DNA from: Janthinobacterium rivuli | Lineage (GTDB): Bacteria; Pseudomonadota; Gammaproteobacteria; Burkholderiales; Burkholderiaceae_D | Direction of reading: 5' to 3' | Assembly: GCF_009208735.1 (NCBI RefSeq) | Contig: NZ_WFLJ01000011.1 | Location: 1 to 64,000, forward strand | DNA: 64,000 nt | In this document: in pieces, positions 35,730 through 44,951 of the stretch | Layout of the letters: each line of letters starts with the position of its first letter | Numbering within the stretch: position 1 is the first letter of the stretch | Position numbers and translations under genes: made by a program | The notes under the pieces: generated by a model | Database searches by the model: none | What the model saw: only the letters and a program-made list of their open reading frames with translations | What the model was told of the DNA's origin: nothing

Positions 35730-36769
35730 TCCAGTCCCAGCAGGGCGACGACGCGCTCGCGGCTGATGCCGACCAGCGCCGAGCTGATCGCCAGCAGCGA
35801 TTCGTAGCCGGGCTGGCTGGCCTTTTCCGTGAAATTTTCCGCCAGCGTATCCATGCTGACTTTCACTTGCACCGGCTGCGCGCGGGCCACCCGTCCCGTC
35901 GCTTGCGCCAGGGCCAGGCTGACGGCGCTGCGTGCCGCCTGCAACTGCGCCAGCGCCTGCACCACTTGCTGCAAGGTGGCGCGCAGGGCTTCCGTGTCGC
36001 CAGTATGCCATTCTTCAGGAGCAATGGCGGGCGGTTCCGCATCCGTGCGCACGCGGCTCATCTGGCCGGTCGGGTAGCGGATGCCGCTGCCGCGCACGGA
36101 CAGGCTGTCGCGCACGTTGGCCCAGGCCGCTTCCGACGTGCTGAACACCAGTTCGCCATTCTCGCCCAGCTTGACGCCGATGCCAGACGGCATCAGTGCG
36201 CGGTCGAAGCGGGAAACGATTTCGTTCTCGCTCAGGCCAGGTTCAATATTTACCGAGCGCAAGGCCTGGTTCGCGCCGCCGACGGAAAAGGCCAGCACTT
36301 CCTGCGGGCCTTCCTGCAGGCTGGCCATGGTCAGGCCGCGGATGCTGAAGTTTTGCTGCGCCGCCTGCGGGCTGGTATAGCTGAGCTGTGCGTCGAGCGT
36401 GCCGCCCGAGGCGCTGGCGCGCTGGCGCCAGGTGTTGCTGAACTGGCGTACCCTGGCCTCGACTTGCCCTTCACGGCCCTGGCGCGCGGCCAGCTTCGCC
36501 GCCAGTTCGCTTTTCAGCGCTTGCAACTGGCTGCTGCTGCGCTCCAGGTAGTCGAGTGTTTGCTGCGCATTAGAAATCTCCCCCTGCAACTGGTGATCCC
36601 AGTTGCTCAGGCCACGCTGCAGGCTCGCCGTCGAACTCCTCGCCGCCGGCGCGTCGCTGCGTGCGCTGGCGCCGCCTTTGACCGCTGCGGACGCGTCATC
36701 GACGGCGCGGGCTGTGCCGGCGCCTTTGGCATTGACGCCGGAAGAGGAGGAAGTCTGAACGATTTGCAT
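35726..36769 (-). CDS. Unassigned protein at the lafW position of the lateral flagellar locus
   Basis: A 347-residue protein with no signal peptide or membrane helix. Residues 1-45 are low-complexity Ser/Ala, followed by a long coiled-coil-like segment (SNWDHQLQGEISNAQQTL), a mixed alpha-beta centre (FSVGGANQALRSVNIEPG), and a helical C-terminus. It starts 5 bases after the flgL stop, in the operon. In known Flag-2 loci the gene directly after lfgL is lafW, a proposed hook-associated protein, and this position and the soluble, coiled, secreted-like character fit; the assignment is positional only. A flagellin of the N-D0/C-D0 type is not seen. Confidence 0.4.
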   Translation of the reverse strand: MQIVQTSSSSGVNAKGAGTARAVDDASAAVKGGASARSDAPAARSSTASLQRGLSNWDHQLQGEISNAQQTLDYLERSSSQLQALKSELAAKLAARQGREGQVEARVRQFSNTWRQRASASGGTLDAQLSYTSPQAAQQNFSIRGLTMASLQEGPQEVLAFSVGGANQALRSVNIEPGLSENEIVSRFDRALMPSGIGVKLGENGELVFSTSEAAWANVRDSLSVRGSGIRYPTGQMSRVRTDAEPPAIAPEEWHTGDTEALRATLQQVVQALAQLQAARSAVSLALAQATGRVARAQPVQVKVSMDTLAENFTEKASQPGYESLLAISSALVGISRERVVALLGLD

Positions 36770-36774
36770 GATGG

Positions 36775-37686
36775 TCAGAGAAGATCAAACAGGGAAATGG
36801 TGCCAACCTTGGCGTAGGCTTTATAGGTTGCCTGCAGGGCCGTCTGGTAGCCGGTCAGCTCAATGGCTGCCGCACCCATGTCGGTCTTTTTCAAGTCCAG
36901 CAGGGCCGAATTGTTCGACAGCGACACATTGGCCAGGTTGCCGGACAGCGTGGTGAGGATGTTTTGCGCGCCGCCGAAGATGGCGATCTTGCCGGAGAGC
37001 AAATCCATGCCGTCGTCGGTGCCATCGAGGCCTGCGCCAACGATGGCGCGCACGGCAGGGTCGTTGGGGCTGACGCCGGGCTTGCCCAGCGCCTCGATGA
37101 CCTGGTCGATCTTGTTGAGCCACACTTCCAGCTTGTCCACATCGACATTGGCGGCCTGCGTCACGCCATTGCCCACCACCACGGTCTGCGTGTCGGTATT
37201 GCCGATGTAGCTGTAGCGCGAGCCGACGGCTGCGTTCAGGTCGTATTTGATCGCGGGCTGGTCGGTAGCGGTGCCGGAAAACATGTAGCGGCCTTCCTGG
37301 TCCTTCAGGTTGGCCGTGTACAGCACGCTGTCGCGCATGGCGATCAGCGATTGCGTCATCGCATTCAGGTCGTCCGGCGCATTGCTGCCGTCGGCGGCCC
37401 ACACCAGCAGGTCGCGCGCCTGGCCCATGTCGGTGACCATGCTCGACAGATAGTTTTCATTCTTCAGCAGGCGCACTTTTACCGTGGCGATATTGTCCTG
37501 GTATTGCGTGACCATGGCTTGCTCGCGCGTCAGGCGCGAAATGCGCACGTTACCGATCGGATCGTCCGATGGCAGCTGGATGCGCAAGCCCGAGGCCATC
37601 TGCTGGGTCAGGGAATTGATGCGTTCTTGATTTTGCTGAAGAGAAATATTAATCAGCGATTGATACTGGCTGCTGGCGACACGCAT
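36775..37686 (-). CDS. flgL: Flagellar hook-associated protein FlgL (HAP3)
   Basis: A 303-residue protein with the flagellin-like N-terminus QMASGLRIQLPSDDPIGNVR and a C-terminal helix region, as in FlgL. It joins the hook-filament junction. A second candidate identity, flagellin itself, is rejected because of its position after flgK and the lack of a flagellin-like central core. ATG 37686 has AAGGAG upstream. It is the last recognised hook gene of the flgB-L operon. Confidence 0.9.
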   Translation of the reverse strand: MRVASSQYQSLINISLQQNQERINSLTQQMASGLRIQLPSDDPIGNVRISRLTREQAMVTQYQDNIATVKVRLLKNENYLSSMVTDMGQARDLLVWAADGSNAPDDLNAMTQSLIAMRDSVLYTANLKDQEGRYMFSGTATDQPAIKYDLNAAVGSRYSYIGNTDTQTVVVGNGVTQAANVDVDKLEVWLNKIDQVIEALGKPGVSPNDPAVRAIVGAGLDGTDDGMDLLSGKIAIFGGAQNILTTLSGNLANVSLSNNSALLDLKKTDMGAAAIELTGYQTALQATYKAYAKVGTISLFDLL

Positions 37687-37696
37687 GCTCTTCTCC

Positions 37697-39067
37697 TTAA
37701 CCCATCATTTGCAAAGTGGCATCAAACAAGGTGTTCGCCACGGAAATGACTTTCATGTTTGCCTGATACATATTCTGGAATTCCACCAGGTTCATCGCTT
37801 CCTCGTCCTTGTTCACGCCGCTGGTGGACTTCCAGTCGTCGATGGCTTGCGCGCGCACCGTGTTGGACGTCTTCAGCAGGGCCTGGTTTTGCTGGCTGTA
37901 GATGGCCAGCTTGCCGACCAGTTGCGTGTCCGCGTCGCTCATCAGGACATTACCCACCCAGCTGACGTTGATCGGTTGATTTTTGATATCGATCAATTTT
38001 TGCAAGTTGCCGCTGTCGCCGGCCGCACCCGTCAGCGACAGGGCCAGATCCTTGGCGTTGAAGCCGGGAGTAATGCTCAGCTTGCCATTCGCGTAGGCCA
38101 GCAGGGGGCCGCCGTTGTTGCCAGGAGGCGGGGCCATGGTCGTGCCCAGTGCCAGCTGCGCATTGACCTTGCTGGTCAGCTGCGTGGCCAGGTCTTGCAG
38201 CGACTGTTGCAGCGGCTTCAGGGTATTTTTCTCGAATTCACCCAGGCCGCCCATCTGGCCGCCGATGGCTGACATGTCGAGGTTGTACGAGGACTTGGCG
38301 AAATCGAGTGTCAGGGTTTGGTCGCCCGTGTTCGTCATGTTGCTGCTCAAGGTGCCGGCAATGCTGCCGATGACCAGCGGCTGGCCCGACTTCAGCGCGA
38401 TATTGCGCGAGCCGTCCGGCTGGTCGAGGACGTCGATGCCCATTTGCGCAGCCAGGCCGTCGATCAGCTGGTCGCGCGCATCCATCAGCGAGGACACGTT
38501 CGTGCCCGCTGCCGTGGAGGTGCTGATGCGCTGGTTCAGCGCGGCGATATTGGCCAGGGTGGTATTGGCTTGCGGCACGATCGCTGCGCGTTGCTGCTGC
38601 ACCGACAGCAACTGGTTGGCCATGACGGTGCTGATGCTGTTGAAGCGCTGCGCCATGGCGTCGGCCGAGGTGATGATCTGCTGGCGCAGCGGCGTCGACG
38701 TCGGGTCGACGGCAGCGGCGTTGAGGGCGGCGAAAAAGCCGTCGATGCCGTTGCTGATGCTGGAGGCATCATCGCCCATCACGCGCTCGAGTTGCGTCAG
38801 GTACGGCTGGGTCTGCGAACGGGCGCCCTGGTCGGATGCGGCACGCCACATTTGCTGACTTTTATAGGCATCGGCAAAGCGCAGCAGGGCGGACACTTCC
38901 ACGCCATTGCCGGCCGAGCGCACGCCCACGCCGGCGCCAAGCGAAGACAACAGCACGCCTTGACGGGTATAGCCCGCCGTTTGCAAGTTGGCGATGTTCT
39001 GGCTGGCCGCGTTGAGTGCGGCCTGGGCGGCGATGCTGCCTGACAATGCATTGCTGATGATGCTCAT
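37697..39067 (-). CDS. flgK: Flagellar hook-associated protein FlgK (HAP1)
   Basis: A 456-residue protein: SIISNALSGSIAAQAALNAA at the start, then SQNIANLQTAGYTRQGVLL, the classic rod/hook N-terminal motif with FlgK-specific continuation, and a C-terminus MNLVEFQNMYQANMKVI. It forms the first junction ring between hook and filament. Placement between flgJ and flgL is canonical. Confidence 0.95.
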   Translation of the reverse strand: MSIISNALSGSIAAQAALNAASQNIANLQTAGYTRQGVLLSSLGAGVGVRSAGNGVEVSALLRFADAYKSQQMWRAASDQGARSQTQPYLTQLERVMGDDASSISNGIDGFFAALNAAAVDPTSTPLRQQIITSADAMAQRFNSISTVMANQLLSVQQQRAAIVPQANTTLANIAALNQRISTSTAAGTNVSSLMDARDQLIDGLAAQMGIDVLDQPDGSRNIALKSGQPLVIGSIAGTLSSNMTNTGDQTLTLDFAKSSYNLDMSAIGGQMGGLGEFEKNTLKPLQQSLQDLATQLTSKVNAQLALGTTMAPPPGNNGGPLLAYANGKLSITPGFNAKDLALSLTGAAGDSGNLQKLIDIKNQPINVSWVGNVLMSDADTQLVGKLAIYSQQNQALLKTSNTVRAQAIDDWKSTSGVNKDEEAMNLVEFQNMYQANMKVISVANTLFDATLQMMG

Positions 39068-39148
39068 TGGGCAAGTTTCTTTCGTGAAGAGTGGGGCGCG
39101 CGTGGGTGGGCAGGCCTTGAATCGTTGTTACCTTGTACAGGCGACGCT

Positions 39149-39556
39149 TCAGACGGATTTATTAAGCGGCGCCGCCATATTGTCGCTCTTGACAGCGCCG
39201 TTGGCCGTATTCTTGGCGGCCACGGGGGCGCCGGCCACCGGCAGCAGCTGGCGCAGGATGGCGTCGGCGATGCCGAAGGCGCGCTGGCCGGCCATCTTGT
39301 CGGCCACCAGGTTGTCAGCCATTTCCAGCATGTCGCTGTTGATGGGGTCCTTGAAGACGCTGTCTTCGCCCGCCATCTCGCGCGTGCCCGAACGCATCTG
39401 GCGCAGCATGTGCGAGATGAAGAACGCCTCGAACTTGACGGCCGCCTCGGTGGCCTTGGCCGCATAGCGGGGATCGGCCGGCGTGGCGGCGGCGGGAGAG
39501 CGGTCGTCGAGCGCCGAGGGCAGGTCGCTGCTGCTGTCGTTTACATTCATTTCCAT
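39149..39556 (-). CDS. flgJ: FlgJ rod-binding domain protein (single-domain, no muramidase)
   Basis: A 135-residue protein with only the N-terminal half of a canonical FlgJ: KFEAFFISHMLRQMR and a later DNLVADKMAGQRAFGIADAI. This half caps and organises rod assembly. The C-terminal glucosaminidase half is missing and is instead encoded by the separate gene at 46648. The start at 39556 or ATG 39550 are both possible. A 108-base gap with a REP-like palindrome separates it from flgI. Confidence 0.85.
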   Translation of the reverse strand: MEMNVNDSSSDLPSALDDRSPAAATPADPRYAAKATEAAVKFEAFFISHMLRQMRSGTREMAGEDSVFKDPINSDMLEMADNLVADKMAGQRAFGIADAILRQLLPVAGAPVAAKNTANGAVKSDNMAAPLNKSV

Positions 39557-39571
39557 TCAGCTTTCAGTGTT

Positions 39572-39658
39572 CGTCAAAATGTTCAGGGCAAGGCGCATTG
39601 CCGAAGGCAGTACGAATGTACGACGAGGCAGTGCAACGCAGTCCTGGGCTTTTTGACG
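39572..39658. repeat. REP-like imperfect palindrome between flgI and flgJ
   Basis: An 87-base imperfect inverted repeat. The ends are CGTCAAAA (39572-39579) and TTTTTGACG (39650-39658); near the centre GTAC-GAAT-GTAC (39610-39621) forms a small stem, with GCGCATTGCC on one side and GGCAGTGCAACGC on the other partly complementary. This looks like a dispersed palindromic element rather than a simple terminator, because there is no adjacent T tract in the direction of transcription. Only one copy was noticed in the window. Confidence 0.55.
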
Positions 39659-39664
39659 GGCACG

Positions 39665-40777
39665 TTAGATAACCACCAGTTCGCCTTCGATGGCGCCAGC
39701 CTGGTCGAGGGCTTGTAAAATTGCCATGATGTCATCGGGCGAGGCGCCCAGGCTGTTGACCACGTCGATGATGGCTTGCAGCTTGGCGCCGGCCGGCCAC
39801 TTGAACATATTGCCGTTGCCCTGGTCGACGGACACTTTCGACTGCGGCGTGACGGTGGTCTGGCCGCGGCCGAACGGCGCCGGCTGGCTGACGGCCGAGC
39901 TTTCCGAAATGACCACTTTCAGCGAGCCGTGCGTGACGGCGGCCGCCTTCACGCGCAAGCCCTCGGCGATGACGACGGTGCCCGTGCGCGAATTGAACAC
40001 CACTTTCGGCGTATCGACGCCCACGTCGACGCTCAACGCTTCCAGCTTGGCCATGAAGGCCACGCGCTGGGTCGGGTTTTCCGGCGCCAGCACTTCCACG
40101 CTGGTGGCGTCGCGCGTGGTGGCGACGGCGCCAAAGCGGCGGTTGACGGCTTCGACGATATTGATGGCCGTCTCGAAATGCGGGTGGCGCAAATTCAAGG
40201 TGACGGTCGGCTTGGTCGAGAAATCGCTGAGGATTTCGCGTTCGATGTTGGCGCCGTTGGGAATGCGGCCCGAGGTGGGTGTATTGACGGTGACGGAAGA
40301 GCCGCTCTTGCCGGTGGCGTTGAGGCCGCCGACGACCACGTTGCCTTGCGCTAGCGCGTACGTTTCATTGTCGGCCGCGCGCAATTGCGTCAGCAGCAAG
40401 GTGCCGCCGCGCAAGCTTTTCGCATCGCCCAGCGACGAGACGGTGACGTCGATGGCCTGGCCACGGCGGTATCCTGGTGGAAACACGGCGCTGACCATGA
40501 CGGTGGCGACGTTCTTGCTTTTCGCTTCGGCGCCGTCCGGCATCTTCACGCCGAACTGCTTGAGCATGTTGACCACCGACTGGCTGGAAAACTTCACCTG
40601 GGTGGTGTCGCCGCTGCCGTTCAGGCCCACGACGAGGCCATAGCCGACCAGCGGGTTGTCGCGCACGCCCTCGATACTGACCAGGTTGCGCAGCACTTGC
40701 GCGGCGCTGGCGGGCAGGGCAAGGCCGGAGAGCACGGCCAGCATGGCTGCCAGGGGCAGGGCGGAACGAAATTTCAT
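39665..40777 (-). CDS. flgI: Flagellar P-ring protein FlgI
   Basis: A 370-residue protein with a signal peptide (residues ~1-25) and [20 protein letters not shown], followed by [17 protein letters not shown] in the C-terminal part, as in P-ring proteins. It forms the peptidoglycan-level bushing, with maturation by periplasmic FlgA. The start at 40777 has AAGGTGA upstream. Order flgH-flgI-flgJ is canonical. Confidence 0.95.
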   Translation of the reverse strand: MKFRSALPLAAMLAVLSGLALPASAAQVLRNLVSIEGVRDNPLVGYGLVVGLNGSGDTTQVKFSSQSVVNMLKQFGVKMPDGAEAKSKNVATVMVSAVFPPGYRRGQAIDVTVSSLGDAKSLRGGTLLLTQLRAADNETYALAQGNVVVGGLNATGKSGSSVTVNTPTSGRIPNGANIEREILSDFSTKPTVTLNLRHPHFETAINIVEAVNRRFGAVATTRDATSVEVLAPENPTQRVAFMAKLEALSVDVGVDTPKVVFNSRTGTVVIAEGLRVKAAAVTHGSLKVVISESSAVSQPAPFGRGQTTVTPQSKVSVDQGNGNMFKWPAGAKLQAIIDVVNSLGASPDDIMAILQALDQAGAIEGELVVI

Positions 40778-40786
40778 GAGGTCACC

Positions 40787-41461
40787 TTAAAACGGCATCC
40801 ATGGGCCGACGAAGAAGCGCGTCAGCCAGCCTGGTGTATTGGCTTCGGCCAGGGTGCCCTGGCCGGAATAGGCGATCTGTGCATTGGCGATGCGCAGGGA
40901 CGAGACCTGGTTGTTCGAATCGATATCGGCCGAGCGCAGATAGCCGCGCAGGCGCACGAATTCCTCGCCCTGGTTCAGGGTCAGCGTTTTCTCGCCCTGC
41001 ACGCGCAGCAAACCGTTCGGCAACACTTCCTGCACGATCACGGTGATGGCGCCGGACAGCGCATTTTGCTGCGTGCTGGTCGCGTCGCCGGCGAAGTTGC
41101 GGTCGGCCGACAGGTCGATGCCCGTCTTCGGGAAGGTCTTGCCGAGCAAATTGGCCGCTTTCACGCCGACGGACGAACCCTTGTTGAACGAGGTGCCCGC
41201 CTTCTTGCTCGCTTGCGTGGTTTCCTGCAGGGCCACCGTGACGACGTCGCCGACGCGGAAGGCGCGGCTGTCCGAGATCAGGTCCAGGCCCGCGTCGGGA
41301 TTGAAGACACCGCCGCCCACGCCGCCGCGCGCAGCGCTGCGCGGCGCCACGGGCAGCGGCGTATCGGAAAAGCTCGGTACCACCGGCGCGGGCGACCGGC
41401 TGGCGCAACCGGCCATCAACACCAGCAGCATGGCCGCCGTGGTTTTCATGGCGACTGTCAT
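40787..41461 (-). CDS. flgH: Flagellar L-ring lipoprotein FlgH
   Basis: A 224-residue outer-membrane lipoprotein. The lipobox LMAGC places the acylated cysteine near residue 19 from the 41461 start (the start at 41449 gives a more compact leader). The core motifs SRAFRVGDVVTVAL and GEEFVRLRGYLRSADI are typical FlgH. It forms the L ring. The start codon overlaps the flgG stop (TGATG), so translation is coupled. Confidence 0.93.
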   Translation of the reverse strand: MTVAMKTTAAMLLVLMAGCASRSPAPVVPSFSDTPLPVAPRSAARGGVGGGVFNPDAGLDLISDSRAFRVGDVVTVALQETTQASKKAGTSFNKGSSVGVKAANLLGKTFPKTGIDLSADRNFAGDATSTQQNALSGAITVIVQEVLPNGLLRVQGEKTLTLNQGEEFVRLRGYLRSADIDSNNQVSSLRIANAQIAYSGQGTLAEANTPGWLTRFFVGPWMPF

Positions 41462-42249
41462 CAGCGCGCCGCTTGCGCCAGGTATTGCAGCATATTGTCG
41501 GCGGCCGACAGCACCTTGGTGTTCATTTCATAGGTGCGCTGGGCAGCGATCATGTCGACCATCTCCTCGACCACCTGGACGTTCGAGCCTTCCAGCGCGA
41601 ACTGCTTCAGCTTGCCCAGGGCGCCTTCGCCGGGACGGCCTTCCGTCGGCGTGCCGCTCGATGCCGTTTCCTGGAACAGGTTTTCACCGAGCGCCAGCAG
41701 GCCCGTCGGGTTGACGAAGCTGGTCAGGTTCAGCTGGCCCAGCTGGGTGCCGTTGACATTGCCCGGCACGGTAGCCGTGACCATGCCGTTTTCGCCGATG
41801 GTGATCGCCGTGGCATTGTTCGGCACGGTGATTTGCGGCACCAGCGGCAAGCCCTGGGCATTGACCATCACGCCATTTTCATTGATGCCCAGCTGGCCGG
41901 CGCGCGTGTAAGCCGCTTCGCCGTTCGGGCGCAGCACTTGCAAGAAGCCGTTGCCCGTGATGGCGACGTCGAATTCGCGGCTCGTCGTTTGCAGGCTGCC
42001 GGTGGTAAACACCTTTTGCGTGCCGACCATGTGCGTGCCGTTACCCAGCTGTACGCCCGAGGGCGACAGGGTGTTGTCGGCGCGCTGCGTGCCCGGCTGC
42101 TGCTCGACCTGGTAAAACAGGTCTTCGAAGACGACGCGGTCGCGCTTGAAGCCGACGGTGTTGACGTTGGCCAGGTTGTTCGCGATGGCTTGCAGTTTGG
42201 CATCTTGTGCCTGCACGCCGGTCTTGCTGATCCACATTGCTGGATTCAT
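41461..42249 (-). CDS. flgG: Flagellar distal-rod protein FlgG
   Basis: A 262-residue axial protein: MWISKTGVQAQDAKLQAIAN, the N-terminal ANNLANVNTVGFKR motif, and the C-terminus YEMNTKVLSAADNMLQYLAQ of the rod family. It forms the distal rod. AGGAG precedes the start. A flgF-like paralogue lies next to it in the canonical order. Confidence 0.95.
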   Translation of the reverse strand: MNPAMWISKTGVQAQDAKLQAIANNLANVNTVGFKRDRVVFEDLFYQVEQQPGTQRADNTLSPSGVQLGNGTHMVGTQKVFTTGSLQTTSREFDVAITGNGFLQVLRPNGEAAYTRAGQLGINENGVMVNAQGLPLVPQITVPNNATAITIGENGMVTATVPGNVNGTQLGQLNLTSFVNPTGLLALGENLFQETASSGTPTEGRPGEGALGKLKQFALEGSNVQVVEEMVDMIAAQRTYEMNTKVLSAADNMLQYLAQAAR

Positions 42250-42281
42250 GTGTTGCTCCTAGTAATAGATTGGCGTGGGGC

Positions 42282-43010
42282 TCAAGCGCCCAGCAGGCGG
42301 TTGCCCGATTCCGTCATGGAATCGCTGGCCTTGAAGACTTTCATCTGCATCTCGAAACTGCGGTTCAGGCTCATGGTGGCGACCATTTCCTCGACGGCCG
42401 AGACATTGCTGCCTTCCAGGTGGCGGTCGCGGATGCGTACCGCCGGATCGGCTTGCAAGTCTTCGCCGCTGCGCGCCACGATCAGGCCCGCTTCGTTCTT
42501 GGTCAGTTCGCCCGCTTCCGCGTTGACCAGTTTGAGCTTGTCGACCGTCTGCATTTGCGCGGTGCCCGGCACCTGGATGGAAATCGTGCCATCGCTGCCG
42601 ATCGACAGGCTGGTGTGCTCGGGAATCGTGATCGGGCCGCCTTCGCCCAATACGGGCCGGCCATTGATGGTCAGCGCGCCCGTTTCATCGAGATCCATGG
42701 CGCCGGCGCGCGTGTAGGCTTCGCCGTTTTGCCACTGCACCGCAAGAAAGCCGGGGCCCGTGACGGCTACGTCGAGTTCGCGCCCCGTTTCCTTGATGGC
42801 GCCCGTGCGCGTGCCCACGGCGCTCGACTGCGTCTGCGTCATGTGGCGGTCGTCGTAGCCATAGCCGTTTTGCAACGGCTGGGCGGTGGACACTTCCAGG
42901 TTGGCGCGAAAGCCGCCCGTCTCGATGTTGGCCAGGTTGTTGGCGTGTACCTGCTGGGCCCGCAGGGCCCGGTCGGCCCCGCTCATGGCGGTATAAATCA
43001 GCGCATCCAT
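42282..43010 (-). CDS. flgF: Flagellar proximal-rod protein FlgF
   Basis: A 242-residue axial protein: MDALIYTAMSGADRALRAQQ, HANNLANIETGGFRAN and the C-terminal QMKVFKASDSMTESGNRLLG of rod proteins. The length is normal for FlgF. It overlaps in family with FlgG; the short form and the gene order assign it. AAAGG lies upstream of the start. Confidence 0.94.
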   Translation of the reverse strand: MDALIYTAMSGADRALRAQQVHANNLANIETGGFRANLEVSTAQPLQNGYGYDDRHMTQTQSSAVGTRTGAIKETGRELDVAVTGPGFLAVQWQNGEAYTRAGAMDLDETGALTINGRPVLGEGGPITIPEHTSLSIGSDGTISIQVPGTAQMQTVDKLKLVNAEAGELTKNEAGLIVARSGEDLQADPAVRIRDRHLEGSNVSAVEEMVATMSLNRSFEMQMKVFKASDSMTESGNRLLGA

Positions 43011-43036
43011 TGCTCTTTACCTTTGCGTATCGTGGA

Positions 43037-44236
43037 TTACAGCGCTTGCATCAGCGATTGCAGCATGGCGTTCTCGGTCGAGATGACCTTCGAGTTCGCC
43101 TGGTAGTTACGCTGCGACGTCATCAGGCCCACCAGTTCGGAGGTGATGTCGACGTTCGACTGTTCCAGCGAGCTCGTCGTCAGTTTGCCGGCCATGCCGA
43201 CGCCCGGACGGTCATACATGGCGGTGCCGGACGTGGTCGAGGCGACCCAGCTGGTATCGTTGACGGCCGTCAATGCGCCTTCGTCGGGGAAGGTGGCCAG
43301 GGCGATCACGCCGATGCTTTGCTTCTGACCGTTCGTGTATTTCGCCATGACGGAGCCGTCATTGGCCAGTTCCACGCCCGTGTAGGTGCCCGAGGCATAG
43401 CCGTCGGCGCGGTCGGTCGAGGTGGTCGCTTCGCCGGCAAACTGGGTGCTGCCGGTGTAGTCGATGGTAAACGGCATGGCCGCCGCGCCGGCCGGCGTGG
43501 GAAGAGGCGGATTAAAGACAAGCGTCGTTGGATCCAGTTTGCCAAACGTGTCGAATTTCAGCTTCGCCGACGGCGTCGGCGGCGTCGTCGCTGTCACATC
43601 GGCGTTGTCGAAGGTGTAATACACGTCCACGCCCGCTGCCGTCTTGACGAAGTACTGGCCCAGCGAGTGCTTGGCGCCCAGCGAGTCGTAGATGATCGAG
43701 GACTTGGCGCTGTTGTAGCTCAGTTCATTGGTCTTGTCGAAGGGCACCGCCTTGATGGTCCATTCGGCCGACATGTTGGCGGCATACGCCAGCTTGGTCG
43801 ACGCCACGGCAGGAATCTGGCCCGTCGGAATGTTCATGTCGCCCATGGCGCCCAGGGTGGTGCTGCCCTTGACGGCGGCGTAGCCCTGCACCAGGCGGCC
43901 GTTCGAGTCGATCAGCTTGCCTTCGTTGCTGGCCGAGAAGATGCCGACGCGGCTGTAGCTCATGGTGTTCTGCGCATCGCGCGCGACGAAGTAGCCGCGG
44001 CCATCGATGGCCGCGTCGAGCGCGCGGCCCGTGTTCAGGACGCCGCCATTGAGCGACATGCTTTGCGTGATCGAGCCGATTTCCGTGCCCGTGGCGCGCG
44101 AACCGGCGTACATGGCCGAAAAGTTGGCGCGGCTGCTCTTGAAGCCATAGGTGCCGGCATTGGCGATATTGTTACTGGTGCTGTTCAACTGTTGGTTGAT
44201 GGACTGGATACCGGACAGGGCGATGTCGAAACTCAT
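43037..44236 (-). CDS. flgE: Flagellar hook protein FlgE
   Basis: A 399-residue axial protein: FDIALSGIQSINQQLNSTS, NNIANAGTYGFKSSRANF and the C-terminus KVISTENAMLQSLMQAL of hook proteins. The middle is a variable hook domain with Thr/Ser-rich stretches. It makes the hook. A typical AAAGGA lies upstream. It lies just after flgD, encoding the hook cap, in operon order. Confidence 0.95.
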   Translation of the reverse strand: MSFDIALSGIQSINQQLNSTSNNIANAGTYGFKSSRANFSAMYAGSRATGTEIGSITQSMSLNGGVLNTGRALDAAIDGRGYFVARDAQNTMSYSRVGIFSASNEGKLIDSNGRLVQGYAAVKGSTTLGAMGDMNIPTGQIPAVASTKLAYAANMSAEWTIKAVPFDKTNELSYNSAKSSIIYDSLGAKHSLGQYFVKTAAGVDVYYTFDNADVTATTPPTPSAKLKFDTFGKLDPTTLVFNPPLPTPAGAAAMPFTIDYTGSTQFAGEATTSTDRADGYASGTYTGVELANDGSVMAKYTNGQKQSIGVIALATFPDEGALTAVNDTSWVASTTSGTAMYDRPGVGMAGKLTTSSLEQSNVDITSELVGLMTSQRNYQANSKVISTENAMLQSLMQAL

Positions 44237-44294
44237 GTTGACTTCCTTTAGTGAAGGACGAGATTAATGTGCAGGAAACGAAGGGGCGAGCGGA

Positions 44295-44948
44295 TCAGGC
44301 CGTCTTGCCGTTGAAGCCGGTGATCGCGCCAGGGTTGACTTCGCCCAGGTTCGACACGCTCAAAATCATGCTGCCGCCGGACGACAGGCGCACGCTGTTG
44401 AGTTTACCTGCGATATCGACCGTTGGTTTTTCAGTGCCGCCGGTGGTGACGGCCATGCTGTAAGTACCGGCAGGCAAGCCCAAGGCCACGGGATCGATGG
44501 TGAAGGGAACGGTACCGGCCGACTTGGCGCCCAGTTCGATCTTGTATTCCTTGTCGTCCAGGCCTTTCAGGGTCACGGTGGTCTTGGTGGTGCCGGCAGC
44601 CAGCGCGATGGTGCCGCTGACCTTGCTCTTGTCGAGCTGCACCGTTTCACTGTTGACCATGACTTCGGAGCCCACTTGCGCGCCCAGGGCCAGCACCTGC
44701 ATCGATTGCAGCACGCTGGCATTGGCGCTGGTCAGCGCCGACAGGTTCTGCATCGCTTCCGTTTGCGCCTGCTGCGTCAATTGATTGACGAACTGGCTCG
44801 GATCGGTCGGCGCGAGGGGATCCTGGTTCTTGATCTGCGCAACCAGCAACTTGGTGAACATATCCTGGGTGGCATTGCTTTGCGACTTGACGGCATTGCC
44901 GTTGCTGTTGCTGCCGCTGGTGTTATTTGTAAAGAGATTGGTTTCCAT
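44295..44948 (-). CDS. flgD: Flagellar hook-capping protein FlgD
   Basis: A 217-residue protein with the FlgD N-terminal motif MFTKLLVAQIKNQDPLAP and FVNQLTQQAQTEAMQNL, followed by a FlgD Tudor-like and Ig-like region. It caps the growing hook. The gene is 3 bases after flgC and may share its ribosome binding site with the flgC end. Confidence 0.94.
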   Translation of the reverse strand: METNLFTNNTSGSNSNGNAVKSQSNATQDMFTKLLVAQIKNQDPLAPTDPSQFVNQLTQQAQTEAMQNLSALTSANASVLQSMQVLALGAQVGSEVMVNSETVQLDKSKVSGTIALAAGTTKTTVTLKGLDDKEYKIELGAKSAGTVPFTIDPVALGLPAGTYSMAVTTGGTEKPTVDIAGKLNSVRLSSGGSMILSVSNLGEVNPGAITGFNGKTA

Positions 44949-44951
44949 GGA

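Noticed and set aside
36775-37686. Flagellin gene candidate
   Set aside because: Flagellin-like ends occur in FlgL too; position after flgK and length identify it as FlgL.
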